Positions 32,106 through 38,872 of a stretch of 41,431 nucleotides of DNA are shown piece after piece (position 1 is the first letter of the stretch; every line of letters starts with the position of its first letter). The stretch spans positions 1 to 41,431 of the IMG/VR virus record IMGVR_UViG_3300010354_005064; one strand, given 5' to 3'. Under the pieces are notes generated by a model. It had not been told where the DNA came from and made no database searches. It worked only from the letters and a program-made list of their open reading frames with translations. The stretch comes from a virus. The translations under genes were made by a program, and so were the position numbers.

Positions 32106-32214
32106 GTAGACGTGAGTGGAATCTGGTATACCTCCCCCAAAGGCTTCGGCCTGCGGGGGGAACAGCCCAGCCAATATGGCGGCTTTGCAGGTTCGAATCC
32201 TGCCGTCTACACCA
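32106..32214 (+). tRNA. Unusual 109-nt tRNA-like RNA with encoded CCA
   Basis: The ends are those of a tRNA. The acceptor stem GTAGACG/CGTCTAC pairs perfectly over 7 bp and is followed by ACCA. The T arm GCAGG-TTCGAAT-CCTGC is perfect (32187-32203). A D-like arm GTGG...CCTC (one T-T mismatch) contains the conserved A and GG of the D loop. The middle is abnormal: CCCCC/GGGGG (32134-32138 and 32155-32159) encloses a 16-nt segment that folds again as AGGC-TTCG-GCCT, and a further arm AGCC..GCC-AATAT-GGC-GGCT follows, like a long variable arm. No 7-nt anticodon loop can be placed, so I cannot give an amino acid. It could be a type II tRNA with an enlarged anticodon arm, a decayed tRNA or a tRNA mimic. 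Confidence 0.6.
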
Positions 32215-32237
32215 TGTTCAACTTTAAAGGCTCAAAA

Positions 32238-32558
32238 ATGAAAAAGGCTCTTGCAATTGCACTGTCACTGTTAACCTTTAATGCTTCGGCTCAGATAGAA
32301 AAATCTGCTTACGAAATGTTTTCCATTAGGCAAAACATGATGACCAATACTTCAACTATTACAATTAGGTCTGTAGATAATGTTAGGGAAGCTTGTGAAG
32401 CAGAAAGTCGTAAACGAGGTAACGGTGGTTTTGGATTTGCTTTAAACGCCTGTGCCTTTTGGGAGGACAAGAAATGTACCATTATTGTTGGTCCTAGGGT
32501 TAATAACGATATCTTAGGCCATGAAGTTCGTCATTGCTTTCAAGGAAACTTCCATTGA
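32238..32558 (+). CDS. Exported small HExxH protein, 106 aa
   Basis: The protein starts MKKALAIALSLLTFNASAQ, a clear signal peptide with an A-S-A cleavage site, so the mature part (about 87 aa) should reach the periplasm. It ends with GHEVRHCFQGNFH, containing the zinc-binding motif His-Glu-x-x-His (HEVRH), plus three more Cys (EACEAES, NACAFWEDKKC). It may be a minimal metallopeptidase or a zinc protein. I start it at the ATG at 32238; the reading frame stays open upstream through the tRNA-like gene, but that part is not coding. Its stop overlaps the TTG start of the next gene. Confidence 0.75.
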   Translation: MKKALAIALSLLTFNASAQIEKSAYEMFSIRQNMMTNTSTITIRSVDNVREACEAESRKRGNGGFGFALNACAFWEDKKCTIIVGPRVNNDILGHEVRHCFQGNFH

Positions 32559-33145
32559 ACACTCCCATATCAAAAAGCCCGCAACGTAATACTTTTCAAA
32601 AAGAAAAGTATCTTGAGCGTCAAGCCGAAAAAGGCAAGACTCCGGAAAATGACGAAGACACCCGTCTTATGCTAGACTTCTACGAATCTTTTGATCTTAA
32701 AGAAGATGAAAGAGAAGCAGATCCTGAATGGCGTAAAAATAATCTTGAATGGGATTTACGTACTACAGATTGGATTCTTGAAAAAGTTCGTGCCGACGAA
32801 GCATATGCTCAAAACTTATATGCTGCAATGTGCAATAACGACTTTATCAAAAGAGAGATGTGGCCTCTACTAAAAGAACAAAAATGGTCATGCTCATGGC
32901 GTTATGCCGGCGGCATTATTGCTCACATGCGCCAAGAAGGTGATTACATTGATTGGTATTGCTCAGGTATTAGAGATATTGGTGTTTATGCCCCTGCTGA
33001 AGAAAACGAAGTGCTAACCAAAGAACAATTAGCTAGAAAAGCCATCTACGATCGATTTGTCAGTGAGTGCGTAGTCACGGAAGAAATCGAAAACGATTTA
33101 TACCGACTAGGTTGGATTGTTGTTAAATATAATGAACAAGAGTAA
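32555..33145 (+). CDS. Hypothetical phage protein, 196 aa
   Basis: This acidic, tryptophan-rich cytoplasmic protein has no recognised motif. It begins MNTPISKSPQRNTF; the middle contains WDLRTTDWILEKVRADEAYAQNLYAAMCNNDF and WSCSWRYAGGIIAHMR in separate blocks. The latter pattern (short helix, Cys-Ser-Trp-Arg) appears from memory in hypothetical proteins of T4-like marine phages. The TTG at 32555 overlaps the upstream TGA and has AAGGA at 32542-32546, 8 nt away, which decides the start. Confidence 0.75.
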   Translation: MNTPISKSPQRNTFQKEKYLERQAEKGKTPENDEDTRLMLDFYESFDLKEDEREADPEWRKNNLEWDLRTTDWILEKVRADEAYAQNLYAAMCNNDFIKREMWPLLKEQKWSCSWRYAGGIIAHMRQEGDYIDWYCSGIRDIGVYAPAEENEVLTKEQLARKAIYDRFVSECVVTEEIENDLYRLGWIVVKYNEQE

Positions 33146-33150
33146 TTATT

Positions 33151-33330
33151 ATGGAAAATGAAAAATACATTTTTACCGCAGAAGAAATCTTTGAGGATAT
33201 TCCAGGAGATCCTAATAATGTTATACTAAAATTTCCAGACGAGGTTCTTAAGGAAACTGGTTGGAAAGAAGGCGACGAACTTGATGTTACTATTGAAGAT
33301 GGAAAGATTGTAATTAAAAAACATGGCTAA
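33151..33330 (+). CDS. AbrB/MazE-type (SpoVT-AbrB) small protein
   Basis: This 59-aa protein contains the swapped-hairpin fold of the AbrB family: VILKFPDEVLKETGWKEGD (residues about 24-42) followed by ELDVTIEDGKIVIKK, which matches 'i.iP.evrk.lgwk.Gd.l.v...dg.ivi.k'. AbrB/MazE proteins bind DNA as dimers and act as regulators or as antitoxins. No toxin gene is adjacent, so a regulator is the simpler reading. The last 8 bases overlap the start of the IF-1 gene, which couples the two. Confidence 0.8.
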   Translation: MENEKYIFTAEEIFEDIPGDPNNVILKFPDEVLKETGWKEGDELDVTIEDGKIVIKKHG

Positions 33331-33541
33331 AGACGATATACTAGAACTCACAGGCACAGTAGAAGAAGTACTACCGGGTAATATGTTTAGATGCAAAGTA
33401 GACAATATGACAAATGTACTACTCTGTTATATGGGCGGCAGATTAAAGCAAAATAAGATTAGAATTATTTTGGGAGACGCAGTAAAAATTGAAGTTAGTC
33501 CTTACGACCTTACCAAAGGCAGGATAACATATAGGTTGTAA
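33323..33541 (+). CDS. infA: Translation initiation factor IF-1
   Basis: The 72-aa protein matches bacterial IF-1 over its whole length. It has the MAKDD start, LTGTVEEVLPGNMFRCKVDN, then the GGRLKQNKIRIILGDAVKIEVSPYDL block and KGRITYRL at the end. E. coli IF-1 has 72 aa and the same landmarks (GTV.E.LP..MFRV, IRIL.GD.V.VE.TPYDL.KGRI). It is an OB-fold protein that occupies the ribosomal A site during initiation. It is intact, so it could replace or supplement the host factor during infection. It follows the AbrB-type gene with an 8-nt overlap. IF-1 has been reported in some very large phages but is rare. Confidence 0.93.
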   Translation: MAKDDILELTGTVEEVLPGNMFRCKVDNMTNVLLCYMGGRLKQNKIRIILGDAVKIEVSPYDLTKGRITYRL

Positions 33542-33543
33542 TA

Positions 33544-34206
33544 ATGAACACTATACTCGAACGTGTTAATGATGTATGCAAAAGCGTTCGAGATGAGTGT
33601 TCAATGCCAACAACTTTTAAAAAACTTGTATCAACTACAAGGAAAACTTTTAGAAGGCATGACTTCGATTTATCTATAAGATCAAAAAAAGATAAATCTT
33701 TGCATAATAATTCATTTTATGTTAATGCGTTCTATGATCCAGAAGATGATAAAAATTTAGAAACTTCTATAGAAGTATTAATACATCACAGTTTCGAACC
33801 AAACGACTTGTTCGAAGAAGTTCAAATAACGGAATTTTTAATTCAAATATATGATGCAGTAGTGCATGAATTTAGGCATCAACAACAGAGTAGAAAAAGA
33901 AATTTTAAAACTTATAGCGACCACGCCCAAGAACCATTTTCAAAATATCTTGCAGATCCGGACGAACTAGATGCATATAGCGTCAGTATAGCTATAGAAT
34001 TACTTAGAGTTATGCCTGCTTCGAGAGCCAAAAAATTTATGACTAAGATGTCTATTTTAAGTAGAATGAAACAGGGGAATCAATTAGTTAGTCCAAATTT
34101 ACGTGCATATGTTAATCATTTTGAAAATAATAATCTATTAAAACGGTTAGCCAAAAAGGTCAATAAACACTTGAATTTACTTGACAGCAGCCAAATTTTC
34201 CGTTAA
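33544..34206 (+). CDS. HExxH metalloprotein, paralogue 1
   Basis: This 220-aa protein has the zinc motif VVHEFRHQQQSR (His108-Glu109-x-x-His112), then DPDELDAYSVSIAIELL about 35 residues later, whose acidic residues could be the third ligand. It shares this order with the protein at 40379 (LHEIIHTRQYRSR, then DTDEIGAFSFNIACEL), so the two are paralogues of a gluzincin-like phage family. No signal peptide, therefore cytoplasmic. A protease role is possible, but a substrate cannot be named. It ends just upstream of a sigma70-type promoter whose -35 lies inside its last codons. Confidence 0.72.
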   Translation: MNTILERVNDVCKSVRDECSMPTTFKKLVSTTRKTFRRHDFDLSIRSKKDKSLHNNSFYVNAFYDPEDDKNLETSIEVLIHHSFEPNDLFEEVQITEFLIQIYDAVVHEFRHQQQSRKRNFKTYSDHAQEPFSKYLADPDELDAYSVSIAIELLRVMPASRAKKFMTKMSILSRMKQGNQLVSPNLRAYVNHFENNNLLKRLAKKVNKHLNLLDSSQIFR

Positions 34207-34209
34207 AAT
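34181..34209 (+). promoter_or_regulatory. Sigma70-type promoter, TTGACA/TAAAAT
   Basis: A perfect -35 TTGACA (34181-34186), a 17-nt spacer and -10 TAAAAT (34204-34209) lie ahead of the gene at 34243. The host RNA polymerase should read it early in infection. Confidence 0.85.
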
Positions 34210-34242
34210 ACAAGTATCATAAACGAAAACGGAGCGAATACT

Positions 34243-34938
34243 GTGTCAAAAGAGTTTAATACTCAAAAAGTTTTAGAACTTGCCTGTTCAGCTCAGCGTC
34301 TCAACGGAGAGTATCTCAAAGAAATGACTGCCGTTTACGACGACAACGGCGCTGTTCGTTTCTATCGACAACCTAATAAAACTCACATACTCTACAGTCT
34401 TGGGGCAATTGTTTGGGGTAACGAGCAAGATCCTAGAATGATGCCAGTTCGATTGCAAATAGATCAACAGGATACAGAGCTCGCCGACGATATTCGTAAA
34501 TTTTTCAAGCGCCTGTTGTTTAGTGCAGTCAAAGGTGAAAACGAATTCGAAACTAAAGTTAATGCTATTTTGAGCAATGAACTGTTGCCTAGTAACGAAA
34601 TTGGTTATGTTGCCTGTTTGCCAAGCGTGTATGTGAGAGAAAAGAATAAGTACAATCTTGAAAAGAGAATTAAAACGGCAGACGAAGGTTGGTTAGCTGA
34701 TGTTGGGCAAACTGTTCTTGATCGTGATGGAGAAATTCTGTCCTGTCAACGTTCAAAAAACTTTGATGCATGGAATGTTGATGCTATAATCGATAACAAA
34801 GTAGTATCTTGGATGAGCCAAAAAGAGCTTAAACTTGGACCTACTGTAATTATCAAAGCAAAAATTAAAGAGCACGGGTTCCATTGGAAGTACAAAAACC
34901 CTATTACTAGACTAAATTATGTAAAGGCAGCACAATGA
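34243..34938 (+). CDS. Hypothetical phage protein, 231 aa
   Basis: This cytoplasmic protein begins at a GTG with GGAG 8 nt upstream, directly behind a strong promoter. There is no recognised domain. Notable parts are the beta-rich middle (GAIVWGNEQDPRMMPVRLQ), the helix LADDIRKFFKRLLFSAVKG, a C-terminal stretch with ILSCQRSKNFDAWNVDAII and KELKLGPTVIIKAKIKEH. The last part resembles proteins of T4-like phages that pair with WYL/SH3-like small proteins, which is only a loose impression. The stop overlaps the next ATG (ATGA). Confidence 0.75.
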   Translation: MSKEFNTQKVLELACSAQRLNGEYLKEMTAVYDDNGAVRFYRQPNKTHILYSLGAIVWGNEQDPRMMPVRLQIDQQDTELADDIRKFFKRLLFSAVKGENEFETKVNAILSNELLPSNEIGYVACLPSVYVREKNKYNLEKRIKTADEGWLADVGQTVLDRDGEILSCQRSKNFDAWNVDAIIDNKVVSWMSQKELKLGPTVIIKAKIKEHGFHWKYKNPITRLNYVKAAQ

Positions 34939-35387
34939 GTTATACTGAAGAACAATACGACGAATTCCATCGCCGTATGAAAGAACAGTTTCCTAAACTA
35001 CTCTCTGGTAAGTATGGTGGATTTGCTGTTGGTCCAGGGTGGTGGCATATCCTCGAAACATTGTGCGAAAGAATTAATAGCCATGTAGAATGGAAGCAGA
35101 ATCAATTAGAAAAGTATCAACGTGGTCCTGGGTGTCCGGATGTGATAGTAGCACAAATCAAAGAAAAATTTGGTGGGCTGCGTTTTTATTATGACGGTGG
35201 TGACGATACTGTAGACGGCATGGTTCGTATGGCAGAGTCGTGGGCAGGTCAAACATGCGAAGAATGTGGTAAACCTGGTAAGAGTCGTAACGGCGGTTGG
35301 ATTAAAACACTGTGCGACGAGCATGAAGCAGAACGCCAAGCACGTTATAAAGAAAGATTCAAAGATGAAGATAAAATTAGTCAGTGA
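34935..35387 (+). CDS. Conserved phage protein with Cys pair, 150 aa
   Basis: The segment VIVAQIKEKFGGLRFYYDGG (residues about 72-91) and then GMVRMAESWAGQTCEECGKPG are characteristic of a widespread phage protein family of unknown function. The Cys-x-x-Cys pair (114, 117) and a later LCDEH may bind one zinc. The N-terminal part holds an aromatic GPGWWHILE segment. The C-terminus is charged and helical. It is translationally coupled to the upstream gene, and its end overlaps the metallophosphoesterase start by 23 nt. Confidence 0.78.
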   Translation: MSYTEEQYDEFHRRMKEQFPKLLSGKYGGFAVGPGWWHILETLCERINSHVEWKQNQLEKYQRGPGCPDVIVAQIKEKFGGLRFYYDGGDDTVDGMVRMAESWAGQTCEECGKPGKSRNGGWIKTLCDEHEAERQARYKERFKDEDKISQ

Positions 35388-36210
35388 CCTCCATTTAGAG
35401 TTTGCTGACATTAACATCAAAAACGAAGAAGGATGCGATGTCCTAATTCTCAGCGGCGACATTATGGTTGCTCAGGATCTACATGATCATCCAGAAATGG
35501 ATTACGGCATGTACAGCAATGTTAACCTTGCCGACCTCGGGCGTCGTCAACAAACTGCACTTCGCTTTCGTGACTTCTTGAAGCGTTGCAGTTTTCAGTT
35601 TCCTAATGTAATCTATGTTGCCGGAAACCATGAATTCTATCACGGCAAGTGGAATCAAACACTTACCATTCTAAGTGAAGAATGCCGCAAACATCCTAAC
35701 ATCTATTTCCTTGAAAGAGGATATAAAAAAATTGATGACGTAATCTTTGTTGGAGGTACACTTTGGACTGACATGAATAAAGCAGATCCAATTACACTTC
35801 ATTCGGCTCGTAGTATGATGAACGACTTCCGTATAATCCGTAAAGAATACGAAGGGTATACTACTTTAAAGCCGGCAGATACTGTATATCGTCATCGTGA
35901 TACATTAAGATATATTGAAGAAATTGTTGATCGTAAGGAAGTGGAAAAGTACGTAGTTGTTGGACATCACAGTCCTAGCTTTCAGAGTTGTCACGAGTCT
36001 TACAAAGACGACATGGTTATGAACGGTTGTTATCATAGCGAGTTAGGTAACTTCATTGCAGATCGTCCTCAGATTAAGTTATGGACACATGGTCATACAC
36101 ATCATCCGTTTGATTATGTGATTGGGGAAACTCGTATTGTCTGTAATCCTAGAGGATACGATGGTTATGAAAATACAGGATGGAATCCTAACATTGTATT
36201 GGAGATTTAA
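35365..36210 (+). CDS. Calcineurin-like metallophosphoesterase
   Basis: This 281-aa enzyme shows all blocks of the family: VSDLHLEF (Asp8, His10), LSGDI (Asp33), VAGNHEFYHG (Asn, His), VVGHHSPS (His) and LWTHGHTHHPFD (His pair). These ligands hold two metal ions that hydrolyse phosphomono- or diesters. Relatives in phages include nucleotide and RNA-end phosphatases and cyclic-nucleotide phosphodiesterases; the substrate is open. The ATG at 35365 (MKIKLVSDLH) is the proper start: an earlier GTG at 35266 would add 33 residues that lie inside the upstream gene. Confidence 0.9.
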   Translation: MKIKLVSDLHLEFADINIKNEEGCDVLILSGDIMVAQDLHDHPEMDYGMYSNVNLADLGRRQQTALRFRDFLKRCSFQFPNVIYVAGNHEFYHGKWNQTLTILSEECRKHPNIYFLERGYKKIDDVIFVGGTLWTDMNKADPITLHSARSMMNDFRIIRKEYEGYTTLKPADTVYRHRDTLRYIEEIVDRKEVEKYVVVGHHSPSFQSCHESYKDDMVMNGCYHSELGNFIADRPQIKLWTHGHTHHPFDYVIGETRIVCNPRGYDGYENTGWNPNIVLEI

Positions 36211-36384
36211 ATGGATTTAGAATCTAAAAAAATTAGTGATATGCTTAGAGAAACCGGAGACAACTATTCTGCCTTTATGTTGCATGTTGCCAATCATATT
36301 GACAAATTAGAGTCCCATATTCTTAAGCTAGAACAAAGAATTCTTGAATTAGAGGAAGAAGATGAAAATCGGAAACCTGAATGA
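36211..36384 (+). CDS. Small coiled-coil protein, 57 aa
   Basis: A short gene starts at the base after the metallophosphoesterase stop (TAAATG). The protein has a helical N-terminus (KKISDMLRETGDN) and a heptad-like stretch from about residue 29 (HIDKLESHILKLEQRILEL), so a coiled-coil dimer is likely. It has no known function. GGAG in the last codons of the upstream gene lies 6-9 nt before the ATG. It overlaps the next gene by 23 nt. Confidence 0.65.
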   Translation: MDLESKKISDMLRETGDNYSAFMLHVANHIDKLESHILKLEQRILELEEEDENRKPE

Positions 36385-36688
36385 AAAAGATTCTAAGCTT
36401 TTTAAAAAATGGCTTACGAGTCATCTAGCATTTGGACCTGTAACTGTTGTCTTTACTAAAAAAGATGGTACTGAAAGAGTAATGGAGTGTACAACCTCTC
36501 CATCACTCGTTCCGGTTGAAATAACTGAAGAAAAACATTATACTAATACAGACAACCCTGTAGACTTTCCTGCTCTAAAAAAAGAAAAGAAAGTCAATGA
36601 GGATGTTTGCCCAGTCTATGACTTAGAAGTCAAGGCATGGCGTAGTTTTCGATGGGACTCTATTAAATCTGTAAGGTTTGAAATATAA
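36362..36688 (+). CDS. SH3-like DUF2693-type phage protein
   Basis: The protein (108 aa) shows KLFKKWLTSHLAFGPVTVV and then FTKKDGTERVMECTTSP in its first half, the signature of a small beta-barrel phage family (DUF2693 / 'SH3 beta-barrel fold-containing protein'). The C-terminus VYDLEVKAWRSFRWDSIKSV is also typical: it describes a switch to default values ('conpvydl...wRsfr.dsi'). Molecular role not established. It is common in T4-like phages. The stop overlaps the next ATG. Confidence 0.82.
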   Translation: MKIGNLNEKDSKLFKKWLTSHLAFGPVTVVFTKKDGTERVMECTTSPSLVPVEITEEKHYTNTDNPVDFPALKKEKKVNEDVCPVYDLEVKAWRSFRWDSIKSVRFEI

Positions 36689-37134
36689 TGAAAATTGGTC
36701 TTAGCTATAGTCGTTGCGTTCGTGATATTGTCGAAGGTAAAGTAGACATCGCTGACGTTCTTGTTATTATTGCCCGTACGAATTTCGATCCTACTAACGA
36801 CGAACAATGGCGGGGTATTTGGCTAGGTTATGCTGGCGGTAGTAATCGAGGCAGCATGATTAGAATGTTTGGAGGTTCGAATCCAGAGTGGTCCGGTTAC
36901 GGTGACGAAGACGAGGAATTGTTCCGTAGCGTTAGTATTGAGTTATGGGAATCTGGTAAATTGCACCAACCTCGCAAGTTTGGAGCACATCCTCGACGTC
37001 TGCCCTACATCTGGGTAGAAACATTTCTACCCGACGAAGAACTAGATAAAAATCCAGCTGCTAAGAAAGCATTTGAAAAATTTCAAATGGTTGCTGGGTT
37101 GATTTCTCCAACACCGTTAAAAACCGATCATTAA
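36688..37134 (+). CDS. Hypothetical phage protein, 148 aa
   Basis: The protein begins MKIGLSYSRCVRDIVEGKV and contains VLVIIARTNFDPTNDEQW, then a Gly/Ser-rich middle (GYAGGSNRGSM) and WVETFLPDEELDKNPAAKKAFEKF in blocks. The N-terminal half resembles conserved hypothetical proteins of T4-like and other aquatic phages. No catalytic motif, signal or membrane segment is visible. It overlaps both neighbours by one base of start and stop. Confidence 0.75.
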   Translation: MKIGLSYSRCVRDIVEGKVDIADVLVIIARTNFDPTNDEQWRGIWLGYAGGSNRGSMIRMFGGSNPEWSGYGDEDEELFRSVSIELWESGKLHQPRKFGAHPRRLPYIWVETFLPDEELDKNPAAKKAFEKFQMVAGLISPTPLKTDH

Positions 37135-37388
37135 TGAAAAGTTTACTGTTAGTATTTTGTATGTTTGGCATAACTGGCTGCAACTCAAACATACCAACCT
37201 ATCAACAGTTAGTTGACTATCCGGTAAGTTGTTCTAAGGCCGACGAGCAGTTAAAGCACTTAAAGGAAGTACAGCAATTTAAAAATTTTAATCCCGATCC
37301 CGACTTTCTAAGTGAAGAAGATCGCGCATATAACGGTCGTTTGAAAGCTACTATCTGGTGGTATGCTTACAGGTGTAACAAATCATGA
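37134..37388 (+). CDS. Small lipoprotein, 84 aa
   Basis: The N-terminus MKSLLLVFCMFGITGC is a lipoprotein signal peptide with the lipobox I-T-G-C, so Cys16 should be lipidated in the host envelope. The mature part (about 69 aa) has two more Cys (PVSCSK, YRCNK), which could form a disulfide, and a charged centre. It is the first of five consecutive genes for exported or membrane proteins. Function unknown. Confidence 0.78.
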   Translation: MKSLLLVFCMFGITGCNSNIPTYQQLVDYPVSCSKADEQLKHLKEVQQFKNFNPDPDFLSEEDRAYNGRLKATIWWYAYRCNKS

Positions 37389-37726
37389 AAAAACTTTTTA
37401 TTAGTTTGTTGTTAGCAACATCTAACACCTGGGCGACCGAGTGCAAAACAACTACTGTTTCTATTGAAAGGAACGGTAAGATTGAATCTGAAAGTGCTAC
37501 AGTGTGCAAAGAAGGTTCACCAATTGAACGTAAGATTTATGTTGGTGATATTATTTTAGAAAATGAAGTAGGAAAAAGTAAAGTATCTGAATACTTCATT
37601 TACCGCAATACCAAATGTAGAATGTTCACTGAACACACTGCCAAAAACAAAGAACTTAGAATATATCACGGGGTCATTTGTCAAATTAACAATAAAGAAG
37701 ATTGGCTAGTCATTGACAAATGGTGA
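37385..37726 (+). CDS. Exported Cys-containing protein, 113 aa
   Basis: MKKLFISLLLATSNTWA is a typical signal peptide with cleavage after A-T-W-A or close to it. The mature protein (about 96 aa) is beta-rich with four Cys (ECKT, TVCKEG, KCRMF, VICQ) that could form two disulfides in the periplasm. I do not recognise a family. It overlaps the upstream lipoprotein gene as ATGA and is the last gene before a new promoter at 37736. Confidence 0.75.
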   Translation: MKKLFISLLLATSNTWATECKTTTVSIERNGKIESESATVCKEGSPIERKIYVGDIILENEVGKSKVSEYFIYRNTKCRMFTEHTAKNKELRIYHGVICQINNKEDWLVIDKW

Positions 37727-37735
37727 AATCGAAAG

Positions 37736-37764
37736 TTGACTTTTAACTAAAGCTTGATTATAAT
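37736..37764 (+). promoter_or_regulatory. Sigma70-type promoter, TTGACT/TATAAT
   Basis: TTGACT (37736-37741), a 17-nt spacer and a perfect TATAAT (37759-37764) lie 31 nt before the ATG of the small membrane protein at 37796. It should drive the envelope-protein genes early. Confidence 0.87.
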
Positions 37765-37795
37765 AAACACATCCTTAACACACAGAGAGGCAGAC

Positions 37796-37924
37796 ATGCT
37801 CAAGTACCTAGTTGTTTTTATTGCAGGCGGAATTTTCTTTACTGTTGGATTCAGTGGAGTTGCTCGAATTTTAGATAAAGGCGTCGAAACTGTTAAAACA
37901 CAATCACAGGAGATGGCAAAATGA
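37796..37924 (+). CDS. Small single-span membrane protein, 42 aa
   Basis: A short gene opens 31 nt after a strong promoter, with GAGAGG as ribosome binding site. The product has one hydrophobic segment, YLVVFIAGGIFFTVGFSGVA (residues about 4-23), and a polar tail ending in QEMAK. It is probably an inner-membrane miniprotein. The stop overlaps the next ATG (ATGA), which couples it to the entericidin-like gene. Confidence 0.72.
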   Translation: MLKYLVVFIAGGIFFTVGFSGVARILDKGVETVKTQSQEMAK

Positions 37925-38046
37925 AATATCTAATTATTGCTTTGTCAGCCGTTGTCTTTACTGCTTGTTCAACCATTGATGGCGTCGGTAAAGATATTTC
38001 TTCAACAGCTCAATGGACTAAAGAAAAGATGGGTGGATCTAAATGA
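37921..38046 (+). CDS. Entericidin-like lipoprotein, 41 aa
   Basis: MKYLIIALSAVVFTAC is a lipoprotein signal with the lipobox F-T-A-C. The mature peptide starts CSTIDGVGKDISSTAQW, close to the entericidin A/B pattern 'CNT..GvG.Di...g..i'. Entericidins are small bacterial lipoproteins of the EcnA/EcnB toxin-antidote pair, linked to programmed lysis. In a phage it may affect envelope integrity or block superinfection. The similarity covers about 15 residues plus the signal, so the family is likely and the function open. It overlaps both neighbours as ATGA. Confidence 0.75.
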   Translation: MKYLIIALSAVVFTACSTIDGVGKDISSTAQWTKEKMGGSK

Positions 38047-38603
38047 ACAAACTATTAACTATTGTATCTGTTATCGCATTGCTATCCGCTTGTGGTACCA
38101 GCGATCCATATGCTAAACGTGCAGAAGTGGAACGCGAGCGTAGTATGAAAAGTCAGGAACGCATTTTAGATAAAACTCCAAAATGGTTTAATGAAGTTCC
38201 TATTAGCTCCAGTGCTGTCTACGAAGTAGGCTTTGGCAGTTCATTTAACATGACCAACGCTGATGCTTATGCCAAAAATGATGCCTATGGCAAATTGTGT
38301 ATGACTGCTGGCGGCAAAACTAATCAAATGACCAAGACTTTTTCGTCCGAGGGTGAAAATAGTACCAACACATTTAATGAACGAGCAATTAAAAGTTTTT
38401 GCCCTAGTATTGACCTAACAGGTGTTGAACAAAAAGAAATCAAACGAATTGTAACTCCAAACGGTAAGTTCAACACTTATGTGTTGATTGTGCTACCTAC
38501 TGGAGATGCAAATATTCTTAAAAAGGCTAAAACGGCACAAGCCGAACGAGAAGCTGCTCTTCGCCGTGCTCCTAATGCATTTAAAGAAATGGATAATCAA
38601 TAA
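38043..38603 (+). CDS. LPP20-like lipoprotein, 186 aa
   Basis: MNKLLTIVSVIALLSAC gives a lipoprotein signal with the lipobox L-S-A-C. The mature part contains PKWFNEVPISSSAVYEVG, then NADAYAKNDAYGKLC, a plan (P.W....p......yavG....... A...A...A...L) shared with the LPP20/LPP-like family of envelope lipoproteins. A later region KRIVTPNGKFNTYVLIVLP fits the same fold. The role may be remodelling of, or signalling at, the host surface. Fifth exported protein in a row; probably host-derived in origin. Confidence 0.78.
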   Translation: MNKLLTIVSVIALLSACGTSDPYAKRAEVERERSMKSQERILDKTPKWFNEVPISSSAVYEVGFGSSFNMTNADAYAKNDAYGKLCMTAGGKTNQMTKTFSSEGENSTNTFNERAIKSFCPSIDLTGVEQKEIKRIVTPNGKFNTYVLIVLPTGDANILKKAKTAQAEREAALRRAPNAFKEMDNQ

Positions 38604-38872
38604 TGTTTGATTGGTTTAAAAAGAAAACATCAGAACCTACTAATGTAGTTCCGTTTCCCGAACTTAAAGAACTGCCTAAAATGCAGCTGCCAAAGGAAGA
38701 AAAGTCTCCTAACGTCTTTTATCGTATAGGCATAACAGACAATAATCGTGTTACCTTTCAAATGGGGCATGGTGAAATCACCATGAATAAAGAAGGCATT
38801 GATAATCTTATTAGACAATTGTCAGTGTTTCGTGACCAACTAGAAGATGAAGAAGATTTTACTGATGAATAA
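38603..38872 (+). CDS. Hypothetical phage protein, 89 aa
   Basis: The protein starts MFDWFKKK and has a proline-rich linker (residues about 12-35), followed by a small domain (VFYRIGITDNNRVTFQMGH) with a helix (KEGIDNLIRQLSVF) and an acidic tail. The tail codons overlap the start of the next gene. No family is recognised. The N-terminal W-F-K-K-K resembles an amphipathic membrane anchor, which is speculative. Confidence 0.7.
   Translation: MFDWFKKKTSEPTNVVPFPELKELPKMQLPKEEKSPNVFYRIGITDNNRVTFQMGHGEITMNKEGIDNLIRQLSVFRDQLEDEEDFTDE

Noticed and set aside
32106-32214. Attachment site for integration of the island
   Set aside because: A tRNA-like gene at an island edge suggests this, but I found no copy of its 3' end near 2.6 kb and no integrase in the window.
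32019-32237. Upstream extension of the exported HExxH protein
   Set aside because: The frame is open through the operon H start, the promoter and the tRNA-like gene, but the signal peptide beginning at 32238 marks the true start.
33105-33133. Promoter ahead of the AbrB-type gene
   Set aside because: TATAAT is present at 33128, but the -35 position reads GACTAG, far from TTGACA. In such AT-rich DNA a lone -10 is expected by chance.
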